A stretch of 64,000 nucleotides of DNA from Massilia phosphatilytica (GCF_002968015.1 NZ_PUIP01000014.1:62001-126000); one strand, 5' to 3'; counted from the stretch's first letter, positions 1-8,387 are shown. The notes: generated by a model from the letters alone, not told the origin. Numbers and translations are program-made.

Positions 1-1004
1 CCGAGACGGGCGCCTATGTCGCGCACCGCCTGGCCGTGGCCGGCGTGCAGGGCGCGACGCCGGTTCCCGCCGCGCTGGCGCCGCTGATCCACCGGCTGAC
101 GGCTGGGGTCCCGCGCCGCATCAACCTGCTGTGCGACCGCGCGCTGCTCGGCGCCTATGTCGAGAACAGCCGCGACGTCACGCCGGCGATCCTGCGCCGC
201 GCCGCGCGCGAAGTGTTCGCCGGCGACGGTGCGGCGCCAGCCGGCGGGCCGCGCAAGCCGCTGCGCTGGCCGTTCGTGGCCGGCGGCGTGCTGGCCGGTG
301 CGGCCATCAGCGCGGCGGCGTGGCAGGCGGTGCCGCACCGTCCGGCGCCCGCGCCGGCGCCGGTCCCGGTGGCCATGAAGGCGCAGCCCGCGCAGGCGAG
401 CGTGCCGGCCAAGCCGTTGGCGCTGTCCACGCAGGATGACGCGCTGCGCGAACTGGGCGCGCTGTGGGGCGAGCAACTGCCTGCCGCCGCCCCGTGCGAC
501 GCCGCGCCGCGCCTCGGCCTGCGCTGCTACCAGGGACGCGGCGGCCTGTATGAACTGCGCCTGCTCGACCGGCCGGCCATCATCGGCCTGCACGACGGCG
601 CCAAGGTCGGCTACGCCGTGCTGACCGGCATCGACGACGACACCGCCACGCTCGCGATCAATGGCCAGCGCCACCGGGTGAGCCTGGGGCTGCTCGCGAC
701 CCGCATCGATGGCGAGTACACGACCCTGTGGAAGGTCGCGCGTGGTTTCCGCGACCAGGTGGGGCCGGGCGACAGCGGACCGGACGTCGACTGGATCGCC
801 GCCCGCCTCGCGGAACTGGACGGCAAGCGCGCCGCGCCGCCGGCCGGGCAAGTCCTGGACGAGCCCACGCGGCGCCTGTTGCGCGCGTTCCAGGTCAAGC
901 AGAACCTGAAAGCGGACGGCCTGGCCGGTCCGCGCACCTACATGCGCCTGAACCAGCTTGCCGGCGTCGCCGAACCACGCCTGCTGGCAGCCACGGGAAA
1001 ATGA
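1..1004 (+). CDS. gspA: ExeA/GspA-type AAA ATPase with peptidoglycan-binding domain, 3' part
   Basis: The gene enters from the left edge in the frame starting at base 3, so the Walker motifs are outside the window. The visible 333 residues begin in the C-terminal part of an AAA domain, with the family signature GVPRRINLLCDRALLGAYV near visible residues 40-58. A Pro/Ala linker carries one membrane helix (about 87-107). The C-terminus is a peptidoglycan_binding_1-like domain (about 255-325, ending DGLAGPRTYMRLNQL). In the family, GspA with GspB helps type II secretion pores cross or insert through the cell wall, using a cytoplasmic ATPase and a periplasmic wall-binding tail. The next gene is gspB, 1 bp away, which supports the call. 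No other type II secretion genes are visible here. Confidence 0.82.
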   Translation, partial: ETGAYVAHRLAVAGVQGATPVPAALAPLIHRLTAGVPRRINLLCDRALLGAYVENSRDVTPAILRRAAREVFAGDGAAPAGGPRKPLRWPFVAGGVLAGAAISAAAWQAVPHRPAPAPAPVPVAMKAQPAQASVPAKPLALSTQDDALRELGALWGEQLPAAAPCDAAPRLGLRCYQGRGGLYELRLLDRPAIIGLHDGAKVGYAVLTGIDDDTATLAINGQRHRVSLGLLATRIDGEYTTLWKVARGFRDQVGPGDSGPDVDWIAARLAELDGKRAAPPAGQVLDEPTRRLLRAFQVKQNLKADGLAGPRTYMRLNQLAGVAEPRLLAATGK

Positions 1005-1005
1005 T

Positions 1006-1656
1006 ATGTCGTACATCCTCGAAGCTTTGAAGAAGGCCCAGGCCGAACGCCAGCTCGGCAACGCGCCGACGATCCACGCGCCGCAGGCCGTGACGCCCGC
1101 GCCGGCGGCTGCGGCGGCGAGCCGCAAGCCGCTGTTCGTCGGCCTCGGTGCCGGGGTGCTCGTCGTCGTCGCGGGGGCGCTCGTGCTGTGGCGGGCGGCG
1201 CCTGCGCCTGCGCCGAAGCCCGTGGCGCAGGCCGCTGCGGTTCGTGCGCCGGTGCCGCCGGCCGCGCACGCACCCGAGACGCTGGTGGTGAGTGCGCCGC
1301 CCGCGCCGGCCCCCGCACCCGTGCACGAGCGCGAACGCGCGCCCGCGCCCGCGCGCGTTGCCGAACCCGCGCCGTCCCGCCCGGCCCCGGCCGCGCCGGC
1401 ACCCGTCGCGAAGGCCGCCCCGGAAGACAGCCTCCCGTTCCTGCAGCAACTGCCCGACGCCCAGCAGCGCGACATCCCGCGCGTGACCTTCGGCGGCTAC
1501 ATGTATTCGGCCAACGCGGCCGACCGCCTGCTGATCGTCGACAAGGCCCTGCGCCATGAAGGCGAGGAGGTCGCGCCTGGCCTCGTGCTGGAAAAGCTGC
1601 TGCCCAAGGCTGCCGTCATGAACTTCCGGGGGATGCGCTACCGTGTCGCCTATTGA
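1006..1656 (+). CDS. gspB: GspB-like general secretion protein
   Basis: A 216-residue protein beginning MSYILEALKKAQAERQLG, the hallmark N-terminus of GspB/PulB-like proteins. One membrane helix lies at about residues 43-63, followed by a long Ala/Pro-rich periplasmic linker. The C-terminal GspB domain (about 142-216, containing VTFGGYMYSANAADRLLIVD) ends the protein. I chose ATG 1006 because it starts the conserved motif; an in-frame start upstream would run back into gspA. GspA and GspB are thought to act together to place the secretin in the outer membrane. The gene's last codons overlap the start of mobB. Confidence 0.85.
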   Translation: MSYILEALKKAQAERQLGNAPTIHAPQAVTPAPAAAAASRKPLFVGLGAGVLVVVAGALVLWRAAPAPAPKPVAQAAAVRAPVPPAAHAPETLVVSAPPAPAPAPVHERERAPAPARVAEPAPSRPAPAAPAPVAKAAPEDSLPFLQQLPDAQQRDIPRVTFGGYMYSANAADRLLIVDKALRHEGEEVAPGLVLEKLLPKAAVMNFRGMRYRVAY

Positions 1657-2179
1657 GTTCGCCGGCCGCGGGCCCGTGCTGGGCGTCATCGGCTGGTCCG
1701 GCAGCGGCAAGACGACGCTGCTGGAAGTCCTCGTCGCGCGCCTGGCGGCGTCCGGGCTGCGCGTCAACGTCGTCAAGCACAGCCACCACGACATCATGCT
1801 GGAACCGCCGCACAAGGACAGCGCCCGCATGCGCGCGGCCGGCGCGGCCGAGGTCATGATCGCATCGCCGTACCGCGTGGCCATCATGCGCGAGCTGCGC
1901 GGCGCCGCGGAACCATCGCTGGCCGAGCACCTGGCACGCCTCGCGCCCGCCGACCTGACGCTGGTGGAAGGCTATAAATGGGAAGCATTGCCCAAGCTGG
2001 AGGTGTACCGGCCGGACGTCGGCAAGCCGCCGATGTTCCCGGGCGATTCGCACATCGTGGCCGTCGCGTCCGACATGGCGCGTCCGGACGGGCTGGCGCC
2101 GCACGTCGCCTGGCTGGACCTGCTCGATCTCGATGCGGTCTTGCGCTGGGTCAGGCAATTCAATGGGTTGCCGGCCTAA
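1643..2179 (+). CDS. mobB: Molybdopterin-guanine dinucleotide biosynthesis adapter MobB
   Basis: A 178-residue P-loop GTP-binding protein. The Walker A motif GWSGSGKTT is at residues 17-25, followed by the MobB-typical KHSHHD segment near residue 44 and LVEGYK in the C-terminal half. MobB assists MobA in attaching GMP to molybdopterin in the cytoplasm. The start is GTG 1643, which overlaps the gspB stop (14 bp overlap), so translation is probably coupled although the functions are unrelated. No mobA or other molybdenum cofactor gene lies nearby. The family call is secure; the role in this organism is inferred. Confidence 0.88.
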   Translation: MSPIEFAGRGPVLGVIGWSGSGKTTLLEVLVARLAASGLRVNVVKHSHHDIMLEPPHKDSARMRAAGAAEVMIASPYRVAIMRELRGAAEPSLAEHLARLAPADLTLVEGYKWEALPKLEVYRPDVGKPPMFPGDSHIVAVASDMARPDGLAPHVAWLDLLDLDAVLRWVRQFNGLPA

Positions 2180-2273
2180 AGTTCTTCCGCCTCCTGCCGT
2201 TAACCCGGGATAAGCGGTAGTGCGGGCCAACCCCGCGTACCGCTTACTGCCGACACACCCACCAGGAGCGCAT

Positions 2274-2474
2274 ATGGACGCCGTAGGTATCGCCAAGCTT
2301 GCCACGAGCATCGCCGACACCGGCACCCGCCAGGACGTCGCCGTGGCCGTGCTGAAAAAGACGCAGGACATCCAGGCCGCCGCGGCCACCCAGCTGCTGG
2401 AAGCCGTGCAGTCGGCCGCACCGGCGCCGAACCTGCCGCCGCACCTGGGCAACCACATCAACACGACGGCCTGA
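2274..2474 (+). CDS. YjfB-family small protein
   Basis: A 66-residue protein starting MDAVGIAKLATSIADTGTR, with KKTQDIQ in the middle. This matches the small YjfB family, often annotated as putative motility proteins and found near flagellar genes in other bacteria. No signal peptide or membrane segment is present. ATG 2274 is preceded by AGGAGCG at good spacing, so I prefer it to the in-frame GTG at 2220. The molecular role is unknown. It stands alone between mobB and the bufferin operon. Confidence 0.7.
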   Translation: MDAVGIAKLATSIADTGTRQDVAVAVLKKTQDIQAAAATQLLEAVQSAAPAPNLPPHLGNHINTTA

Positions 2475-2722
2475 CGCGCGCGTCAACGGAACCGCCGCCG
2501 CTCGCGTTATCGGCCCAGTACCCGGCGCGACGGGGGCGGCCACACAAGACCAACCGCTCAGCCGCCACCATCGGGCTGCCGCCAGAGACGGGAACGTCCG
2601 GCGCGCAGCCGGCAACGGCCGCCCCGGCCGGCGTACACTTTTCCCCTCAGCACGTCCCGGCCGGGATAGAATGCCTGCCACAGTGCAGTGTATTTACCTG
2701 TACCTGTATTTTGGAGAGCCTA
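2475..2722. other. Intergenic region upstream of the bufferin operon
   Basis: A 248 bp gap without a credible ORF. Close to the bufA start it carries short direct repeats (CAGTG-CAGTG at 2691-2700 and ACCTGT-ACCTGT ending near 2707). These could be part of a promoter or operator, but I cannot match them to a known regulator. Confidence 0.3.
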
Positions 2723-2992
2723 ATGAACAAACGACAAGCCCTGATCGCCGCCGCGCTCGCGAGCGTCTGCGCCGCCCAGGCCACGGCCGCCGGCCAGATG
2801 GATGCGCAATCCGGCAACGACGAAAAATGCTACGGCGTCGCCAAGGCCGGCCAGAACGACTGCGGCACCGCCACCCATGGCTGCGCCGGCATGGCGACGG
2901 CCGACAAGGATCCGGCCGAATGGAAATTCGTGCCGAAGGGCACCTGCGAAAAAGCCGGCGGCAAGCTCAATCCGCCCAAGCAGGGCAAATAA
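2723..2992 (+). CDS. bufA: BufA1-type bufferin precursor (DUF2282)
   Basis: An 89-residue protein with a Sec signal peptide (cleavage probably after ATAA, about residue 23). The mature part has four cysteines (C36, C47, C54, C75) in the DUF2282 pattern EKCYG...NDC...HGC...GTC. Bufferins are ribosomally made, post-translationally modified peptides. In characterised members an MNIO enzyme modifies core cysteines, and the exported product binds copper in the periplasm. The operon partner 9 bp downstream is that enzyme, fused to its helper. ATG 2723 follows GGAGAG at proper spacing; an upstream in-frame TTG (2711) lacks one. A fifth Cys (C16) lies in the signal peptide. Family membership is well supported; metal binding here is inferred. 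Confidence 0.88.
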   Translation: MNKRQALIAAALASVCAAQATAAGQMDAQSGNDEKCYGVAKAGQNDCGTATHGCAGMATADKDPAEWKFVPKGTCEKAGGKLNPPKQGK

Positions 2993-3001
2993 GCCCGCAT
3001 C

Positions 3002-4645
3002 ATGGCCGCTGACCGCGCCGGCATCGGCCTGCGGGCACCGCATTACCGCGACTTCCTCGACCGCCGGCCGGACGTCGGCTGGGTCGAGGTCCACACGGAA
3101 AACTTCCTCGCCCGCGCCGGTCATGACTGGCACGTGCTGTCCGCGGTGCGCCGCGACTATCCCGTCAGCCTGCATGGCGTGGGCCTCGGCCTCGGGTCCG
3201 TGCACGGCTTTTCCGACGACCACCTGGCCCGCGTCGCCGCGCTCGTGCGGGCGCTCGAGCCGGCCCTCGTCTCCGAACATTTATCCTGGGGCGCGCTGCG
3301 CGACCGCCAGCTGAACGACCTGCTGCCCCTGCGGCTGGACCGGGAAGCGCTCGCCCTCGTCGCCGCGCGTGTCCAGCGCGTGCAGGACCTGCTCAAGCGC
3401 CGCATCCTCGTCGAAAACGTCTCCACGTACGTGCGCTTCGCGGGCGATGCGATGAGCGAGGCGGACTTCCTCGCCGAACTCGCGCGCCGCACGGGCTGCG
3501 GCGTGCTGCTGGACGTGAACAACCTGTACGTCAACGAGCGCAATCACGGCGAGGACCCCCTTGCCGCCATCGCCGCGCTGCCGGCGGGCTGCGTGGGCGA
3601 GATCCACCTGGGCGGCCATCTCGTCACCGGCGACTGCCTGATCGACCACCACGGCGCCAGGGTCGCGCCGCCCGTGTGGGACCTGTACCGCGCGGCGCTG
3701 GCGCGCTTCGGCGCCGTGCCCACGCTCGTCGAATGGGACACGGATCTGCCCACGCTCGACGTGCTGCTCGACGAGGCGGCGCAGGCGGATGCCATCACCG
3801 TCGCTGCGGGGCAGGGCGTCGTCGCGGACATCGTCGTCACGCCGGTCGACCCGGCACCGGCGACCGGCCTGGACGTCCTCCAGCGAGCGTTCGGCGCCGC
3901 GCTGTTCGACAGCGCGCATGACGCCGCATTGGCCCCGCTGCTGAAAGGCGACCCGCGCCGCGTCGCCATCTACCGCGGCAACCTGCACGCGCACTGGACC
4001 CGTGCGCTGGCGTCGGCGTACCCCGTGCTGCGCCAGCTCGTGGGCGATGAATTCTTCGACGCGCTGGCGCGGGTGCATGGCCGCGCGCATCCGGCGGTCG
4101 ATCCGGACCTGAATCGCTTCGGTGCCGCGCTGCCGGACTTCCTCGCCGGCTTCGCGCCCGCCGCCGATCATCCCTACCTGCCCGACGTCGCGCGCCTCGA
4201 ATGGTGCGTGCACGAGGCGTGGTACGCGTCGGGCGTCGCTACGTCCGATGTCGACGCGCCGCCCGCGACGCTCGCCGGCCTGGAGCCGGATGATTTCGAA
4301 GCGGCGCGCGCCGTGCTGCATCCGGCGCTGCGCCTGCATGCGTCGCCGTGGGCCACGGTGGCGCTGTGGCGCGCGCACCAGGCGGGTGGTCCGGACTTCC
4401 CGGATGAATTGCGCGCGTCCACGCACGCGCTCGTGCTGCGGCGCCGGCTCGATGTGGTGGTCGAAACCATCAGCGCGGCGGAACATGCGGCGCTGGCGTG
4501 CCTGGCCCGTGGCGCGACCTTCGGCGCGGCGCTCGATGCGGCATTCGATGTGGACGGGGACTTCGACGTTGCCGCGCACTTGCGGCGCTGGCTCGATGGG
4601 GGAATCGTGGTGGGATTGCAGAACGGGGCAAAGGCGGCGCCGTAG
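3002..4645 (+). CDS. bufB: Fused MNIO enzyme BufB (DUF692) and BufC (DUF2063)
   Basis: A 547-residue protein with two families in tandem. Residues about 1-275 form a DUF692/MNIO TIM barrel with the expected iron ligand regions: HTENF (E33), HGVGLGLGS (H58), SEHLSW (E92, H93), ENVSTY (E138), LLDVNNLY (D171, N173), GEIHLGGH (H202), DHHG (D215, H216) and EW (E244). Residues about 291-385 match the DUF2063 DNA-binding-like domain (IYRGNLHAHWTRALASAYP), and the rest resembles the BufC C-terminal part. BufB and BufC are normally separate genes whose products form a complex that modifies bufferin cysteines. Here one chain should do both. There is no stop or frameshift at the junction. It directly follows bufA. 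Confidence 0.87.
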   Translation: MAADRAGIGLRAPHYRDFLDRRPDVGWVEVHTENFLARAGHDWHVLSAVRRDYPVSLHGVGLGLGSVHGFSDDHLARVAALVRALEPALVSEHLSWGALRDRQLNDLLPLRLDREALALVAARVQRVQDLLKRRILVENVSTYVRFAGDAMSEADFLAELARRTGCGVLLDVNNLYVNERNHGEDPLAAIAALPAGCVGEIHLGGHLVTGDCLIDHHGARVAPPVWDLYRAALARFGAVPTLVEWDTDLPTLDVLLDEAAQADAITVAAGQGVVADIVVTPVDPAPATGLDVLQRAFGAALFDSAHDAALAPLLKGDPRRVAIYRGNLHAHWTRALASAYPVLRQLVGDEFFDALARVHGRAHPAVDPDLNRFGAALPDFLAGFAPAADHPYLPDVARLEWCVHEAWYASGVATSDVDAPPATLAGLEPDDFEAARAVLHPALRLHASPWATVALWRAHQAGGPDFPDELRASTHALVLRRRLDVVVETISAAEHAALACLARGATFGAALDAAFDVDGDFDVAAHLRRWLDGGIVVGLQNGAKAAP

Positions 4646-4662
4646 ACGGTGGCGCCGCGCAA

Positions 4663-4950
4663 TCAGTGGTAGAACGCGCGCAGGATGCGTTCTTCGCCGG
4701 TCCTGTCGTGATGCAATTCGTTCGCGGCGCGCGTCGCTTCCATCATCCGGTTCAGCTGGTCCTCTTCGAAGCGGGCCAGTTCCTCGTTGGCGGCGTTGAG
4801 CGCGACGGCGAGCTTGGCGCGGGCGTTCTGGTACACGACACCGGTGTAGTGATCGGTATTCTTGAGCAGTTCTTCCGCGTTTTCGATGACGAGACGCAGG
4901 TCGCCGATCAAGCGCTGCTGCGTCATGGAGCTGGGTTCTGGGGTTTCCAT
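4663..4950 (-). CDS. DUF883-like protein lacking a membrane anchor
   Basis: A 95-residue helical, acidic protein resembling the N-terminal part of the ElaB/YqjD (DUF883) family, with IGDLRLVIENAEELLKNT followed by a conserved Ala-rich helix. Typical members end in one transmembrane helix that anchors them near ribosomes. This one ends RILRAFYH with no hydrophobic segment, so it is probably soluble. ATG 4950 follows GGTGAGG; an in-frame GTG at 4959 has no usable ribosome binding site. It converges with bufBC. The function is unknown. Confidence 0.6.
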   Translation of the reverse strand: METPEPSSMTQQRLIGDLRLVIENAEELLKNTDHYTGVVYQNARAKLAVALNAANEELARFEEDQLNRMMEATRAANELHHDRTGEERILRAFYH

Positions 4951-5085
4951 CTTCCTCACCTTTAGCCGACTGTTACGACTTCAATATAGAGAAGGGGGAC
5001 TGCCCAAGTTTGTCAGCGCGCAAACGTCAACCCTACCGTCGGGGACGGCTCGCGCGGTGCAACCGCCGGGTGCGCAGGGTGCGCC

Positions 5086-5298
5086 TCAGCGCACCTGGAT
5101 GCGGATATCGCCGAGCGTTACGACCTGGCCGGCGCGGATCTTGGCCGTCTTGCGCAGCTCCTTCTTTCCATCGACCGACACGTCGCCGCTCGCCACCACG
5201 TGCTTGCCGGCGCCGCCGCTGTCCACCACGCCGACCAGTTTCAGGAGCTGGTTCAGTTCGATGAACTCGGAAGTCAGTTCAAAAGTTGTTGTTTGCAT
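5086..5298 (-). CDS. S4-domain RNA-binding protein (YbcJ-like)
   Basis: A 70-residue protein consisting almost entirely of an S4 RNA-binding fold: FIELNQLLKLVG, then SGGAGKHVVASGDVSVDGK and a basic tail. It resembles E. coli YbcJ, a small RNA-binding protein of unclear target. ATG 5298 is preceded by AGAGGATAAA. The open frame runs upstream through the fumC terminator, and that extension is not coding. Confidence 0.82.
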   Translation of the reverse strand: MQTTTFELTSEFIELNQLLKLVGVVDSGGAGKHVVASGDVSVDGKKELRKTAKIRAGQVVTLGDIRIQVR

Positions 5299-5351
5299 TT
5301 TATCCTCTGTTAAAAAACGGCGTCGTACTGTTGTGTTCGTTTCGACAATAC

Positions 5352-5395
5352 TTTTCAAAAAAAACAACGTCGTCCCCACGCGGGCGGGGACGACG
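5352..5395 (-). terminator. Rho-independent terminator of fumC
   Basis: A perfect 10 bp stem pairs 5368-5377 (CGTCGTCCCC) with 5386-5395 (GGGGACGACG). On the minus strand it is followed by eight U (complement of the A run at 5357-5364). It lies just after the fumC stop codon. Confidence 0.9.
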
Positions 5396-5417
5396 TCATG
5401 TACTCCATGCGGTATCG

Positions 5418-6812
5418 TCAGGCCGGGCTGGGCCGCGTCATTTCGATCGGCACGATCCACTGGTCGAACTGCGTCTCGTCGACGAAGCCCGACTGCAGGG
5501 CCGCCTGGCGCAAGGTCAGTCCGTTGTGCTGGGCCGTCTTGGCGATTTGCGCGGCGCGATCATACCCGATATGCGGGGCCAGCGCGGTCACCAGCATCAG
5601 CGACTGCTCCATCAACTCCCCGATGCGCTTGCGATTCGGCTCGATGCCCTGGGCGCAATGCTCGTCGAACGACCGCATGCCGTCCGCCAGCAGGCGCGCG
5701 CTCTGCAGGAAGTTGTGGGCGATCATCGGCTTGAACACGTTCAATTCGAAGTTGCCCTGCGCGCCGCCGACCGTGATCGCGACGTCGTTGCCGAACACCT
5801 GGCAACACAGCATCGTGAGCGCCTCGCACTGGGTCGGGTTCACCTTGCCCGGCATGATCGAGCTGCCCGGTTCATTTTCCGGGATCGTGATCTCGCCCAG
5901 GCCGGAGCGGGGGCCGGACGCCATCCAGCGCACGTCGTTGGCGATCTTCATCAGCGCCGTGGCCAGCGTCTTGAATGCACCGTGCGCCAGCACCATCGCG
6001 TCGTGGCCGGCCAGTGCCATGAACTTGTTCGGCGCCGTTTTGAATTGCAGGCCCGTACGCGACGAGATCTCGGCCGCGATGCGGTTGGCGAATTCCGGAT
6101 GCGCGTTCAGGCCCGTGCCCACCGCGGTGCCGCCGGCGGCCAGCAGCAACAGGCCGGGCAGCGTGTTCTTGATCGCCTGTTCGGCGAATTCGAGCTGCGC
6201 CACGTAGCCGGAAAATTCCTGGCCCAGGGTGAGCGGCGTCGCATCCTGCAAGTGGGTGCGGCCGATCTTGACGATGTCGGCGAAGTCGCGCGTCTTCACC
6301 TCCAGCGTGCCGCGCAGCCTGGCCAGCGCCGGCAGCACGTCCTTGGCGGCGGCCTGCGCGGCCGCCACGTGCATCGCGGTGGGGAACATGTCGTTCGACG
6401 ACTGGCCCATGTTGACGTGGTCGTTCGGATGCAGCAGGCGCGCCTCGCCGCGTTCGCCGCCCAGCAGTTCCGAGGCGCGGTTCGCGAGCACCTCGTTCAT
6501 GTTCATGTTGCTCTGGGTGCCGGAGCCGGTCTGCCATACGGACAACGGGAATTCGGACGGATGGCGGCCTTCCAGCACTTCGTCGGCGGCGCGGATGATC
6601 GCGTCGGCCTTGTCCTGCGGGAGCTTGCCGAGCGAGCGGTTGACGGCGGCGGCCGCGCGCTTCACCTGCGCCAGCGCGGCGACCAGTTCGGGCGCCATCT
6701 TCTCGCTGGAGATGTGGAAGTGATGCAGCGAACGCTGGGTTTGCGCACCCCACAGGTGATCGTTCGGTACGTCTATCGGGCCGAAACTGTCCTTCTCAAT
6801 CCGGTTTTCCAT
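5418..6812 (-). CDS. fumC: Class II fumarate hydratase
   Basis: A 464-residue oxygen-stable, iron-independent fumarase converting fumarate to L-malate in the TCA cycle, working as a cytoplasmic homotetramer. The superfamily signature GSSIMPGKVNPTQCE is present, as are TGSGTQSNMNMNEV near the N-terminus and the active-site segment with GRTHLQDATPLTLGQEF. Length matches E. coli FumC (467). I start at ATG 6812 (MENRIEKDSFGPI), the conserved start; the open frame extends 25 residues upstream over the divergent promoter region. A strong terminator follows. Confidence 0.96.
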   Translation of the reverse strand: MENRIEKDSFGPIDVPNDHLWGAQTQRSLHHFHISSEKMAPELVAALAQVKRAAAAVNRSLGKLPQDKADAIIRAADEVLEGRHPSEFPLSVWQTGSGTQSNMNMNEVLANRASELLGGERGEARLLHPNDHVNMGQSSNDMFPTAMHVAAAQAAAKDVLPALARLRGTLEVKTRDFADIVKIGRTHLQDATPLTLGQEFSGYVAQLEFAEQAIKNTLPGLLLLAAGGTAVGTGLNAHPEFANRIAAEISSRTGLQFKTAPNKFMALAGHDAMVLAHGAFKTLATALMKIANDVRWMASGPRSGLGEITIPENEPGSSIMPGKVNPTQCEALTMLCCQVFGNDVAITVGGAQGNFELNVFKPMIAHNFLQSARLLADGMRSFDEHCAQGIEPNRKRIGELMEQSLMLVTALAPHIGYDRAAQIAKTAQHNGLTLRQAALQSGFVDETQFDQWIVPIEMTRPSPA

Positions 6813-6898
6813 GGATGCATCCTGTTGGTTTGACAATGGAATTAAAGAGTGTACCGCAACGGCCGTTAACCACGTTGAAGCCCCCATTTTTCCACGCC

Positions 6899-8047
6899 AT
6901 GGCCCGCCGCATCCGCCTTATTCTCTCCAGCCTCGCCTTGTCCGCGCTTGTTTCCGTCCACGCGGCCGAGCTGGGCGACCCGCGCGTGTCGTCGCACATC
7001 GGCCAGCCGCTCGTGGCCGACGTCGAGCTGACGATGCTCGACGACGCCGCCACGCCCGTGCAGGTGCGCGTGGCCAGTCCGGAGGTCTACAACGGCGCGG
7101 GCATCGCCGTGCCGCCCGTGCTGTCCAGCCTGAACCTGTCGGTGATGCGGCGCGACGGGCGCCAGTTCCTGCACGTGACATCGCTGCGTCCCATCGACGC
7201 GGAGCACGTCCACCTGTACCTGGAACTCGTCGACAAGGGTCAGCGCGCCGTGCGCCTGGCCACGCTGTGGCTGACACCGGATCCGAATCCGGCCCCGCCG
7301 CCTTCTCCCGTGCGCGTCGCGCCGCCGGCGCCGGCGCCGGCGCCCGCGTCGTCGCCTGATGCCGTCTTGCTCGCGCAGGTCGAACGTGCGCGGGTGGCGC
7401 ATGCTGCCCCGACAGTCCGTCACGAGACCGCAAAGGCCCCGTCGCCGAAGCCCGTGGTGGTGCGGCGTCCGCAACCGGCGCCTGTTGCCAGGGCGGAAAC
7501 CCCGCCGCCCGCCTGCGCACGCCCGGTCGAGGACGTGCAGGCCTGCGCGGCCCTCGGCGCGAAGAACGACGAGTTGCGGTCCCGGCTCGGCCAGGTCGAG
7601 GACCGGATGAAGAAGCTGCAGGTGTCGCTGGTCGCGCCGGCCATGGCGCACGAGGCGGCCAAGCCGGACGCGCCGAAGGAAGCCCCGGCGAAGGCGGAGC
7701 CGCCGAAGGAGGTCGTAAAGCCGGAGGCGCCACCGGTAGCGGAAGCGCCGAAACCGCCGCCACCAAAACCCGCCGGCCCGCGCCCGATCCACTCGATCAA
7801 GCCGCTCGTGCCTCACAAGCCGAAGACGCCGCCGCCGGACGACAGTCTGCCGTGGGGCTGGATCGGCGCCGCCATCGGCGCGCTGGCGCTGGGCGGGGCG
7901 GGGGCCTATGCCGTCATCCGCCGTCGCAAGGCGACGCCGCCGGCCGCCGGGGCGCCGGGCGTGTTCGACAAGCTGAAAGCACGTTTCGCGGCACGCACCA
8001 AAGCGTCGCGGGCGGAGGACGAGGCCGCCGAGCCGACGCTCGAGTAG
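6899..8047 (+). CDS. FimV N-terminal-domain protein, membrane anchored
   Basis: A 382-residue protein divergent from fumC. Residues 1-23 form a signal peptide (MARRIRLILSSLALSALVSV). Residues about 24-120 match the FimV N-terminal core (ELGDPRVSSHIGQPLVADVE, with HLYLELVDKG near the end). A long Pro/Ala/Lys-rich linker with four cysteine-containing or coiled stretches follows, then one membrane helix (about 318-340) and a short basic cytoplasmic tail. FimV proteins are inner-membrane wall-binding organisers of polar pili and type II secretion. This one lacks an obvious LysM and the long TPR tail, so it is a short FimV-like relative. ATG 6899 is chosen for the signal peptide. Confidence 0.75.
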   Translation: MARRIRLILSSLALSALVSVHAAELGDPRVSSHIGQPLVADVELTMLDDAATPVQVRVASPEVYNGAGIAVPPVLSSLNLSVMRRDGRQFLHVTSLRPIDAEHVHLYLELVDKGQRAVRLATLWLTPDPNPAPPPSPVRVAPPAPAPAPASSPDAVLLAQVERARVAHAAPTVRHETAKAPSPKPVVVRRPQPAPVARAETPPPACARPVEDVQACAALGAKNDELRSRLGQVEDRMKKLQVSLVAPAMAHEAAKPDAPKEAPAKAEPPKEVVKPEAPPVAEAPKPPPPKPAGPRPIHSIKPLVPHKPKTPPPDDSLPWGWIGAAIGALALGGAGAYAVIRRRKATPPAAGAPGVFDKLKARFAARTKASRAEDEAAEPTLE

Positions 8048-8107
8048 CGTTCAAAATCTTTGCACGAGTCGTCTACACAAGTCCGGATTCTGCGTTATAC
8101 TTGGACA

Positions 8108-8324
8108 ACGGCTCAGGGTCCGCCGCAGCCACCACCGATAGCGTGGCGCGGGTTCGGACGGTCGCTGATGAAGCGCCTGAAACCGGAAGCGGTCCGCCTG
8201 ACGACAGTGGCAGGTGGACGCCGGATGCAACCGGCAAGAGGCGACGCCAGGGGATGCCTGGTGTTCGCGCTCCCCATTCCTGAAAACCGCGCAGATGACG
8301 CCAGTCGCTGCGCGGTTTTTGTTT
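8108..8324 (+). ncRNA. Candidate structured small RNA
   Basis: A gene-free stretch of 340 bp lies between the FimV-like gene and the HxlR gene. It has a TATACT -10-like hexamer at 8096-8101 and ends in a strong intrinsic terminator. In between are several consecutive hairpins: 8128-8132 with 8143-8147; 8192-8200 with 8211-8219 (9 bp, one G-U); 8220-8224 with 8231-8235; and 8241-8251 with 8257-8268 (11 bp, one bulge). This density is far above background. It could be a trans-acting sRNA, or an attenuated leader of the HxlR gene. I could not match it to 6S RNA, RNase P RNA or a riboswitch class. The 5' end is estimated. Confidence 0.5.
8283..8324 (+). terminator. Rho-independent terminator
   Basis: A 12 bp stem pairs 8283-8294 (AAAACCGCGCAG) with 8308-8319 (CTGCGCGGTTTT), followed by more T. 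It closes the structured RNA candidate and lies about 65 bp before the HxlR gene. Confidence 0.85.
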
Positions 8325-8387
8325 GTGCGGCCCTCTTGCTCGGGTTATCGCTACCATATGGTCAGCCAACCGATCGAGGAGGGGGAC

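Noticed and set aside
8096..8324. 6S RNA
   Set aside because: I cannot form a long closed rod with a large central bubble; the fold is a row of separate hairpins.
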